From positions 8,838,540-8,902,539 of the forward strand of contig NC_064042.1 of assembly GCF_932526225.1 (NCBI RefSeq): a stretch of DNA of 64,000 nt, read 5' to 3'. The stretch comes from Nematostella vectensis. Lineage: Eukaryota > Cnidaria > Anthozoa > Actiniaria > Edwardsiidae. Positions 1 to 10,201 of the stretch are shown in pieces (the first letter of the stretch is position 1; every line of letters begins with the position of its first letter). The notes below the pieces were generated by a model. That model searched no databases and was not told the DNA's origin. It saw nothing but the letters and a program-made list of their open reading frames with translations. Made by a program: the position numbers and the translations under genes.

Positions 1-889
1 TTATATCTGTCGTTAATTTGTTATGCCTCCTGTGGTTAGGTGGTTCTAGTTATCACCAAGACCGAATAAATCACTGCCATATACTCAATTCCCCATATTA
101 TCTTGAATCCGATAACGAGAATACTATATATATAAAGGATATGCCGTTTGTGGAAATCGAAAACACGATTAGAAAACACTCCTGAGATTAAAATTCTTAA
201 TATGATAAGATTCTACATAATGCGTTTTCAAACATTCTTTTTTAAAAGAACCATTTTAATAAAATAAATTTCACCAGATTTTAAGAAAATTCCGAGGCTG
301 AGATAGCAGCAAAATATTGCTTTGTTATTCTCATACGTTCTAAGATGCAAAATGAAATTTTGTTCACAACAACCTTAAATATTGTTGCTATTGATCACTT
401 GTGTAATTCTCGCCTAATAATTCATTGGGTATTATATCATAAGTTTTTATATACACTAAATTTAACATTTTCATCCTAAAAATGCTCCAAAAGTAAGAAC
501 GGCTCAACCTCAACTGAAAACTAGACGTTCTTATAAAAACAAGAGTCTATTGAAAGACGATAAATTATTTATGAGGTGTCTAAAAGCCTATATCAATCGC
601 CCGGGGGTTGACCGCATTTGTTTTTCACCCTGCATGAAAGATTGCACCAAAACATTTCCGTATTTTCAATTACTGACCCCTCTACTCGGAATAGCTCAGC
701 ATTTGTTTTGCTTAATACTTCATCTGCAGTCAGCAAATCAGTCAGTCAGTCAGTCAGTCAGTCAGTCAGTCAGTCAGTCAGTCAGTCAGTCAGTCAGTCA
801 GTCAGTCAGTCAGTCAGTCAGTCAGTCAGTGGATAATAGCACATCTCGACAAAGTCGAACTAAACGTTTGTTTCGTTTTTGTTTCTCAG
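1..889. other. Upstream/intronic sequence before the first visible PHLDB exon
   Basis: AT-rich sequence with no exon I can support. It most likely holds PHLDB intron, since the first exon seen at 890 starts mid-codon and mid-domain (end of FHA). The only clear structure is the TCAG microsatellite at 738-830. Open frames here are created by that microsatellite. Confidence 0.5.
738..830. repeat. (TCAG)n microsatellite, about 23 copies
   Basis: A nearly perfect run of the 4-bp unit TCAG. It lies 58 bp upstream of the splice acceptor at 888-889 of a PHLDB exon, so it sits inside the intron and offers many acceptor-like CAG trinucleotides. Confidence 0.95.
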
Positions 890-3594
890 GCTGCATGCTA
901 TGTCTGGGCAAATCCAATTATTTTCGCTTCAATCACCCAAAGGAGGCGAAGAGAATTCGAGAAGCTAATCCTGGGAACAGATTCTCCATAGTTCCCGATG
1001 GTTACTATCCAGGTTAGTGTGATGTTTGTATACACGAAACGCTATGCTCGCACCGCATTGACATGACTCATTTATAGTCTGATAGCTGTCAATATCTGCG
1101 ACCAATTTACCAAAAAATTATCCTTTTCATCTTATATTTTATAATGCTCCTGGTGGAGGCATTCATAAGTTGTAAGAGAGTAAGTTGAATTCTGACTTAA
1201 CTTTTTTCGAATTTATTGTTTGCTTTGTTTACATCGTCAGAACATAAAATTTCGCGCGCTTGCACAACCTTTGCGTCAGTGTTGTTTCTCAGAGGTGACG
1301 CTCAGTACCAATTGACAAAATAGTATTTATCTTTCAAATAATGAAAGCATCTTGGTGTTTCAGTCGATAGTTTGGGACGTAAGAATATAAGCTTAATGTG
1401 CTAACAAGATGATAATGCTGATGCGATAATGTAGCTCTCTGTTAACTAGTTCAACCATAACTCTTTTGCATGCGTGGGCCCCAAGCTCCATGCAAAAACT
1501 ATTTAACCCTTTCGACTGATGTGGCCACTTCAAGTTGTGTTGTGATGAGGCATAATTTTGAACGGACCACGTGTTATAAGTGATGTTACACTTCGTGGAA
1601 TACACCTGCTTAACTTAGTATTGAATGACTGTTGTCAGGTTTTCCATTATATTTACCTATATTTGGAAGGCTTTTCTTTTTACAAGCTAGATATTTAATT
1701 TAAATAAAATAAGAATTGTTACCACTTATAACAGATGTTTGAAAAACCAAGATTTTTGGATATTTGTTTTTACTAGAGGCCTGAAATACGCCAAATAAAA
1801 TGAGATTTGATACCACTTATATTAAATGATTTAGAACCCAAAACTATTGGTATTTGTATTTTCACTAGTAGGCTCAAATACGCGTCAAATTACTCATCAA
1901 TTTTTGCCAAGTGTAAATATTATGTTCCCACTCCGTGCTATAAGCCACGTAAATAGTAAAAGCAGTCATTATTGTGATAATAAAACACATGGTGTCAATG
2001 ACTGATAAAAACAGACCACTCGGGTGACCTCTTCAAATTTCTCATCCAAAATATTGATCGTTCAAGCTCCAATGACAAGTGTGAGCTTTTTTAAAATAAG
2101 GTAGTATTTGCAAATGTAATCAAGGGTGATGGTATTAAGGCATTAAACACTTATGCACTCTGTTCTATGGGAAAGGGATATTATGCAGTGATTTTAATGG
2201 CATGCTTTTTTCCCCGATATTCGCTCAAGGGCTGCGATAAGGAATATCATGACAAGGGATTTGCAAGCATAAGCCTGCTACCAGTTGTTATGACTACTCT
2301 ATCTGAGAGCTATTAGATGTCTTCCGAGTGTTATATGATCTATCCTAACTCACTGCCCTTTCCTTTAGATGTCGAGCTTGCCGTAGAGCAATACAAACGC
2401 GATAAAAAGGAACGAGAAAGGCTCAAAAAAGAAAACGACCGACTCCATGCTATAGAACACGAGTACAAAGACGCCGTGCAGAGAATAGAAAACGAGAAAG
2501 TCCAACTCGAGGACGAACGTAACCAGCTCCTTGAGCTTGAAAAGCTTCAGCGAGACGCTGCTATGCATTTCGAGGAAGAAATCGCCATTCAGATCAAAGA
2601 ACTGGAGCGCCAAAAAGAGGAACTTCGGTTGTTTGAAGAAGAAAGAAAGAAACTGGAAGTGTACGAAGGCAAGTTTGAAGCTGATATCAGGAAAAAAGAG
2701 GAGGAAAGAGCTCTTCAACAAAAAAGAAGACAAGAAGCGTACGAGAGGCTAGAGAGAAGAAAAGCACAGCTGGAGAGTATTGAAGAGGAAGACATGGAAC
2801 GAGTCGCCGCAGAACTAGAGATTGAGGAAGAGAGACAAAGACTGGCCTTACAAGAGATAGACTGCCTCGTGGAAGAGGTCAGCGGACACGAGAGAGTCCA
2901 AGAGGACAAAGTCTTACTCGAGGAAGAGAGAATGAAACTTGAAGAAATGAAGGAACGACAAAACGAGGTCGTCAGGCAACTTGAGGACGAGTTAAACGCA
3001 CAGATAGCCATGCTGAAAGAAGAGCGAAGACGAGAGAATGAGAAAATCGAGAAAGAGAAGGAGAGAATTAAGATAATGGAAAGTGAACACTCGAAAGCTC
3101 TAGAGTTGATTGAGCTAGAGAGAATTCGGCTTGAGGAGGAAAGGCGAGAGGAGAAACGACGTATTGAAGAAGAGAGAGCGCGGATAGACGAGGCAGAGAA
3201 GGAACGATTTGAGGCTTTAGAGAAGGTTGCCAAGGAGCAAGAGCAGGAAAAACACATGATCGAGAAGGAGAAGGAGAGGTTACTGGAGCTCGAGAGAAAA
3301 CATGCAAATGCGATGAAGGTACCTTAGACACGAGGGGATGAGAGATCGATGGTGTTTTAGAGGATTATAGCCACCCGCTCATGATGGATTGCTGTTTTCC
3401 CTATCGTTGTTGTTGCTGTTTTTGTTATCGTTGTTGTTGTTGCTGTTGACGATGATAATGATGGTGATAATGGTGGTGGCGATGGTAATGTCTTTGATTG
3501 GTGTTGATGAGGGTGGTGGTAATGGCGATTATATTGATGATGATAATGATCTTTGACGATTAATACTGTTTATCATCATGTTGTATCATGATGT

Positions 3595-3649
<55 letters not shown>

Positions 3650-5814
3650 GATGAAGATAATGATGAAGATAGTAAAATTGATAATTGTGATGATGATGAT
3701 GCTGATGATGATGATGATAATGATGAAGATAATGGTGAAGATAGTAAAATTGATTATTGTGATGATGATGATGATCATGAGGGGGATAATGATGACTTTG
3801 TTATTGACCATTTATTAAAATCAAGAAATGTATTTGCAAAAAAATAATTTTTGATAATGACTTACTATTTGTAGGAGTTAGAAGACACTATGATATCCAA
3901 GCAAGAGAAGATCGAACGCGAGCGACAAATAGAATTTGAGTTTTTCGAGACAGAACAACTTCTACTGGAAGAGCTTGAGCAGAAACAAAGAGAGGCCGCG
4001 GAGCAGCTTGAACAAGAACGCAAAGCGATGCAAGAAATTATCGAGAAGGAGCGAGAAGAGGAGAGATTAAAACTCGATAAGGAACATCAGCGGATGGAAG
4101 AACAACAGCGACAGCAGCAGGAGGCGCTAAAACAAGCCGAGGAGGAAAGAGCAAGATTAAGAGAACAGTTGATAAGAGAACGTGAAGTCATGCAGAGAGA
4201 GAAGTCACGATTGATGAAGTTACAGCAGGACTATAAACAGATACGCAGTAAAAGCCCAGAAGGGCCTGATTTAGTGTTGACATTGACAAACTTGAATTTG
4301 GCGCAGGTTGCGAAGGACTTGTCACCTGCGGAACGTAGGAAACGTTTGGAGGAGGAGAAACGCCGGTTGTTGGAACTTAAAAAGGAGGCAGATAATTTAC
4401 TGGTTAAGACCAAGAAACAGCAAAACGGTAATCGGTCGAGTACTGGATCAAGTAGTTCGTCTTCCTCGTCATCCTCAGAAGACTCGTCCAAAAATAAAGA
4501 AAGCTGGAAAGTGAACGAGACATCCGAAAACAAAGAACAGAGTGGAAAGGTTATGGAAGAGTTAGAGCACGAGAGGCAAAAGAGAAAAGAACTCGAAAAA
4601 TTGCTGGAAAAAGAAAGAGAAAAGAAACAAAACGGTGACACCCCCGAGGATAAAGTCCAGGAACTTGAGAAAGCTTTGTGGTTGGAGCGAACGAGGCGAC
4701 AAGAAATGGAACGAGCACTTCACGAGAAGCAGAAACAGGATGAACTGGACCGACTTGCTGCTGAGGAGAAAAGTCGGAAAAAGGCGATGACGGACCGAGC
4801 TATCCACGACAGATTACCGCAACAGGTGTGCAGGACATTGCTATTAACTGCCTTCAACATATTGTTGAAGAAACATTACGCACCCGCGCATGCTTCGGTT
4901 ATTTTTTCCTGTGTAGCCACCCAATGAAACTTAGCAGAAAAATGCGCACTAATGTTTCCTCGCCTTAACTCAGCCGCGAGTGGTAGGACGGCTTTTGTGT
5001 ACATCGCGTAGTTGTATTCTGAATTTTTGGGTGAAACAACTAACGATAACTTGGTGTATTACAACGCAACACGCGCTACCGTGGCCACCTTGACAGTTTT
5101 GGGAAGTAGCCAGTTAGGAGGCGAGAAACTTTACAAGCCAACCAATGTGGTGAAGAAATGGTTTAGTGCACATCTAAACTTGGCGAAACGACGGGATTTG
5201 TGATCCTCAAATGCTAGCTTGGCTAACTTTTTTAAAGCTTTGTCTTGGTGGCAACACTAGCGCGCATCGCACCTAAACTAAACAACCAGCTTTAAATTAC
5301 TGGCCTGAATTAAGCATTCACCATGACGATAAAGTTTATTGAGCAAATATTTCATAAATCGATGATCTGTTTCTTCTATCATTGCCAGGTAAAGTCACCA
5401 CCAAAAGACGACATGAATCTGGCACAGCACATTGTATCTGTTGGACATATCCTGGAAAACTGTCCCTCGGTCAAAGTAACCCCAACACTGTGCAAAGGTT
5501 ACCTCACTAAAATGGGCGGCAAAATTAGGAAGACCTGGAAAAAGCGCTGGTTCGTGTTTGACAGACAGCGCAAGGCGTTACTATACTTTCACGATGAACA
5601 TAAAAAGGACCCTAAAGGCATTATATATTTCCAAGCAATAGAAGATGTTTATGCTGCTAGCTGGTGCTCAAATAAAGGGCCATCTCCCAGGACAACTTTC
5701 TGTGTTAAGACTCCACAGAAGTCCTATTTCATAGCTGCACCGAGTGGCCTAGCCATGAGTATCTGGATTGATGTTATATTAACAGGAAGAGAAGGAGGGT
5801 TTTACAACTATTAG
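890..5814 (+). CDS. PHLDB: PHLDB/LL5-family protein, 3' part of gene (FHA end, coiled coils, PH domain)
   Basis: Cortical scaffold family: PHLDB1/LL5-alpha and PHLDB2/LL5-beta bind PIP3 through a C-terminal PH domain and organise microtubule capture at adhesions. Exons read: 890-1012, 2369-3318, 3875-4825 and 5389-5814, phases joining as 1, 0, 0. This gives 815 visible residues; the 5' end is missing. The first exon encodes the end of an FHA domain (GCMLCLGKSNYFRFNHP), closely like vertebrate PHLDB1. Two large exons encode Glu/Arg/Lys-rich coiled coil with a Ser run. The last exon holds the PH domain at about residues 707-812, with GYLTKMGGKIRKTWKKRWFVF and a conserved CVKT segment, ending FYNY. 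The long Ser/Pro linker of vertebrate PHLDB is not seen between the FHA exon and the coiled coil; exons could be hidden in 1013-2368. A possible AATAAA lies at 6262. Confidence 0.93.
1013..2368 (+). other. PHLDB intron
   Basis: Intron between a GT donor at 1013-1014 and an AG acceptor at 2367-2368. The flanking exons join in phase (1 base plus 2 bases). I see no convincing internal exon. Two similar AT-rich stretches near 1690-1760 and 1780-1880 (both with 'ccactta' and 'aatacgc'-like words) suggest an old local duplication. Confidence 0.6.
3588..3790. repeat. (GAT)n microsatellite in PHLDB intron
   Basis: Dense GAT/GATGAA triplets, purest at 3590-3655, in the intron 3319-3874 between the two coiled-coil exons. 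The Asp-rich frame it opens is not in frame with the flanking exons and is not coding. Confidence 0.9.
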
Positions 5815-7354
5815 GTCTAAGTAGTCATATTATACTTACAGATACATAAGGATGAACCATACTTAGAATAACTGCTGGCCAGAAAGTATGTAGATTTTAA
5901 TTATATAAAAAAGTTTTAAGGATATCTTCTTTTAGGGGTTACACTCTATATTTGCATGTCTGTACAGGGGATCTCAAATTATATCTTATGTTTCATAAAT
6001 GAGGCTCAGTTTATGCAACATTTTTAATGGAAAATAGTTTTTCTGTACATATTTTGTCACACACTTCTTGCCTGATTATCAGATGATTCTATATTTCTGG
6101 ATAGATGCGATCAAAAATTATTTATCATGAAGTCCCTAGAATACATTTTGTAGGTGAAAAATGATAACCTTTTATTGATTTGACACAAGAACCCATTCAC
6201 GTGTACATCATGTGACAATCAGACTTACCAATGAAAGTCTACCTGTGAATTTGGATGGCAAAATAAATTAGAAATGTAAATTGGTTTTTCAACCAATTAG
6301 TGGAAAAAAATATAAAAAGATAGCCACACATTCATTCGACTACATACTTTATTTTATTTTTACTTTATTTGACTCAGGTAAAAAAATCATTTTTCAAGTA
6401 AATCATGTACATAGGGCTTTTCCCAAGGAAAGCCTTTTATGTGACAGTTGGTATAAAAACAACTCTTGCTATTTTATATAGATGATGCAACTTTATATAG
6501 TATTTATATAAATGGCAAATATATCTATGCATTTTGTAAGAAAATGTAGAAAAATTGTAAAGGGTTACATATATAAAGCATTTTATAAAATAAAATACCA
6601 TGTTAAAGAAAAAATGTTTCAGTTTATAATGACAGGGTAACAACTTCGCCCTTTTTCAACCAAATATTGCATCAAGAGGTGATCAACCTCCACAGGCTTA
6701 AATTTCCAATAAAGTACAACCTAGGCCACCACACAGCACTGGAAGTGGTCTACAGTCCTATGCAAATAGTGCCAGTGGTCAGCATAAATAGCATAAATAA
6801 ATAAATAAATACTACAGATTCAAGATTTTAGAAATATACTCATTTTTTGGGAAAATGGTTTCATAAATACAATTTTTACATCTTTTTTACAACAACGTTG
6901 TGGAAGCTCAAAAGCTGAAACTCTCATTCCCCACTGTTCATCAACCATATAGTCAGGCAGAAAGTTATTCCAAAATATAGCTGTATGATTCTCTAACATT
7001 AGTTTTATTATTTCTGGAGATTGTTCAAGATTTACCTTTTCTTATGGCAAGAGATTTTATAAATGACCTGTATGTTTCCTTAAATATCAGTCCTGACACT
7101 GATCTCAGATGACTAGCAAGTGTTCTGTAAGCCTATTCTACTCTTTACCTATATAGTTTTTTTTTACAAGGAACTGTTACCCTATATAACCTGGCAAGAA
7201 AAATGGGGGGTCTGAACACTCTGGTGGTCCAAAGTGCAGTACTGTGGATTGCATATGGAACCTTTAGCCTAGTCCCACCCATTTGCTGTAAGTTTTGTGC
7301 TTATAGAGGGATTCAGTTTAACTGCCACCAAGCCATGAGTTGAAAGAAAGGCTT
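5815..7354 (+). other. PHLDB 3' UTR and flanking AT-rich sequence
   Basis: Follows the PHLDB stop codon at 5812-5814. Candidate polyadenylation signals AATAAA occur at 6262-6267 and near 6708, and a short (AAAT)n run lies around 6784-6810. No other gene was recognised. Confidence 0.5.
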
Positions 7355-8325
7355 TTAACACATTGACCCCTCAACCGGCCTGTACGGGCCTTGAGAAGTA
7401 CCCGCGAAGATACTCAGGCATCCATCTAAGGGATAAGTGGTCTTGAAGATATGCATCCAACCAAGATGATAGCAACTTCGCTTTAGCCAAATAATAGCTC
7501 AGGTTCTTTATCAAACTTCAAATCAAACAAGGAAAAAAAAGCTAAAACACTCCTCTCAACAAAATGCTCAAAATACCACACAAGGGAGAGGGATCAGCAA
7601 ACACAGCCCAAGACACAAATAGATACCTTCCTTTATTCTGATCCTCCAGGTTCATCTCCATGGCCTCAAAGCACAATGTCCACTCCTTTAAGGCTTGTGA
7701 AACCACTTTGCCATTATGGATTGCAAAGCATTCTGGGAGATCCAGGGAAAAATTCACGAGGGGAGGGCCAGTCAACACTCCTCTCCCCGAATTCAGATGG
7801 TTTTTTTTATAAGTCTTTTCACCCCAAAGCCAAACAAATCAATTCCAGGTCATACAGGCCCAGAATAGCAGAGTAAAATTTTGGAATCAATTTGGCTTTA
7901 GAAAAGAAAGCATTTAGGAGAGCTGTGGTGATTCATTAGAAAATCATTTTCTCATCCAGGCAATAAGCCAAAAAAGAAAAAATCACCATGAATCCACCTC
8001 TGCTTACAAATATCTATAAGCAGAGCACTCAATTATGCCCTAATAGACTTCATGATGTCCAAGGACACTCTCCCAATATGCTTATAGCTGTATTCTTGAT
8101 GAAAAATACAAGCAACCATCAACTTGTGCTCGCATTAGCACAACAAAAAAGGGATTCAAAATAGGGGCCGCAAAGCACTGTGGAAAAGCTAGGATACCGC
8201 TGACTTGGTGCAGCAGTGTTTGACTTTGACGGGCTGTATAAAAATCAGAATAGGGGGAGGTATCTGTTTTTAGTCTGTTTTTTTTGTAAATTCAGCTCAA
8301 AAATAGCCAGGAGTCAATGGGTTAA
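7355..8325. mobile_element. TTAA-flanked inverted-repeat element (about 970 bp), piggyBac-type non-autonomous candidate
   Basis: Both ends read TTAA followed by a near-identical inverted end: left TTAACACATTGACCCC, right the complement of GGAGTCAATGGGTTAA. TTAA target duplication is the hallmark of piggyBac-type elements. No transposase frame is evident inside, so it looks non-autonomous. The open frames inside do not resemble any protein. Confidence 0.6.
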
Positions 8326-8435
8326 TAACAAAATTAACCATAAAATCCAAGAGTGGAGAAAGGCAAATGCACAGGACTAGGCATGCCAAGGACAAATATA
8401 CCAAAGTGCAGTATATACCCCATCATGGATCATCT

Positions 8436-9705
8436 CTATACAATTTTAGGAGCAGTAAAATATCCTGCATGGTCGACTCTGAGTGTTTTGATGTTCTGTC
8501 TCTGCTGCAAGTTGACGAGCTGCGCCGCGGTAACTTGTAGTGTATCTGCTTGTTGACTCAAGGAATCTCTTTCTTGCAGCACATTGATAAGTTCGGATGA
8601 CACCTCTAAAACACAACAAAATTGGGGGCAATGTATGAAAAAGATCAAGTTATAAACAGCTGATTTATGCTTGAGTATTTTTCGTTTGAGCTCTAACTTT
8701 ATTTGATGTTTAGGCACTAAAGGCCATGCATTCACAAATACATTTTTTTTTGGGGGGGGGGTGGAGGGTGGAGTGTGCTAAGTTTGAGTTGAGTATATAA
8801 AATAAGCTAAAAACCTACTTACCTCGTATTTTATCTTTGAAGTTGCGAATAATTTCTTGAACTTTTTCCTTGTCAAGCTGATTTACTGAAAATTGATTAT
8901 CAGAATATTTGAGAATGGATCCTATGATACGCGTGCCTTATATTCCGTTGATTGTCAAGTTCCCTAATAGAATTATGCTTCTTCGACGTTTAGAGATAGC
9001 GGTGCGCAATAATTGTTTTGTTTTGCCGCCATATTATATTGAAATCAGTTTTTTTAGAAACTTTGCGATTAAAAAACACTGACATGGAAGGGAAAATTTA
9101 TGCTTACATTCGCCAACAGTGAAATGTTTCAGATTTCGTTCTTTTGTGGAATCCTTCAGTTCCTCGTCGTCTAAATCGACGGAGCGGACACGCATTTTCC
9201 TCGCTCTTTCTTCACAATCCTCTATTCCTTTAATCCTCTCGAGACGATATGCTTCTTTAACAAGAAACGAGTTCTTTCGGTTGGAGTTATAATTTGGGCT
9301 AAGTGCCACCTCGTGGTTTCTATGTTTTGTTGTTGTTGTCAAATTATTCTGGCCAGATCGATTAATATGCTCGCTTTTCTTTTCGTCGCCAACAGCAATC
9401 CATGCATCAAATAAATCCATTCCATCGTTGTGATTTATCAAGTCCCTGAACTTATCCTTCCAGGTTCGTTTTGGGGAAGGACAGCGTGGTTTAATAGAAC
9501 TTTTTACCACACTCTCCCATTTTGCCAAGCAGTCTTTGTGAGCTCGCTTGTAAGCGTTCGAGTTTTCAAGATTAGCGTCTCTCAACCAACGATCGTTCAC
9601 TACTACATCCACAACTTCTTCACCTGTTTCTTGACTACAAATATCGCAGATATTGCTGTCCAAGCTAATACTTACAAACCCTTCCATATTGCGCGGAACT
9701 TCCAA
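8436..9705 (-). CDS. Uncharacterised 276-aa protein with Cys/His-rich start and C-terminal coiled coil
   Basis: Three exons on the minus strand: 9108-9705, 8823-8885 and 8436-8605. Splice sites are gaat|gtaagc, tttcag|taaatc, cgag|gtaagt and ttttag|aggtg, and phases join exactly (1, then 1), giving 831 nt. The N-terminus contains CDIC and, about 40 residues on, AHKDC; this C-x2-C ... H-x3-C spacing could bind zinc, but that is inference. The middle is basic and polar. The C-terminus (LNQLDKEKVQEIIRNF onward, then LQERDSLSQQADTLQ) is predicted coiled coil, ending PKIV. I do not recognise the family. The start at 9705 is the first Met of the open frame; a second Met lies six codons later. It lies about 500 bp downstream of the SAM/coiled-coil gene on the same strand. 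Confidence 0.6.
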
Positions 9706-9995
9706 ATCGAAAGTGTTTACTCAGCAGGTCTTGTCAAATTTTCTGAATGTAAAATTCAGTTTGCTTATTCTCCCATGGAAACCAGGAATGGCGATCAGTC
9801 TAAACCAAAGGACATGTATATGGATTATTTCAGCGTAGAAAAAGACACCAATTGCAATCAGAAATCAGATAAGTTTTCGCTGACAGAGTTTATCTTTTGA
9901 CTGCGTGCTCTAAAATGCGTGTTGTGGTTGTGGTGTATGTTTTCCCGCACGCTTACGTAAGCATGACGTCACATGTGTCGATTGCTTGTTTGAGT

Positions 9996-10021
9996 GGGGG
10001 GGGGGGGGGGGGGGGGGGGGG
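9996..10021 (+). repeat. Poly(G) tract, 26 nt
   Basis: Uninterrupted G run about 290 bp upstream of the start of the 276-aa gene at 9705, on the opposite strand to that gene. It could form a G-quadruplex; the length may also reflect slippage in sequencing. Confidence 0.9.
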
Positions 10022-10121
10022 AAAGGGTGCACCGGAAGTTAAATGTGACCTCACGTCTGCAGGAAGTTGCAGGATTGAAAAATAGTCAATGCAAATAAAC
10101 AGGTACTCTGTAAAACATAGC

Positions 10122-10127
10122 TTTATT
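10122..10127 (-). terminator. Candidate polyadenylation signal of the SAM/coiled-coil gene
   Basis: AATAAA on the minus strand, 75 nt beyond the predicted stop codon at 10202-10204. Confidence 0.45.
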
Positions 10128-10201
10128 TTAATAATATTTTATTTTCTTAATCTATTTCTTCTAAGAGTCATCATATCCGACACCGACACTCGTCTCGCGT
10201 A

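Noticed and set aside
2365-3331. Ser/Leu/Phe-rich minus-strand frames opposite the PHLDB coiled-coil exon
   Set aside because: Antisense shadows of Glu/Arg-rich coiled-coil codons.
3560-3847. Poly-Asp and poly-Ile frames
   Set aside because: Products of the GAT microsatellite in a PHLDB intron, out of frame with the flanking exons.
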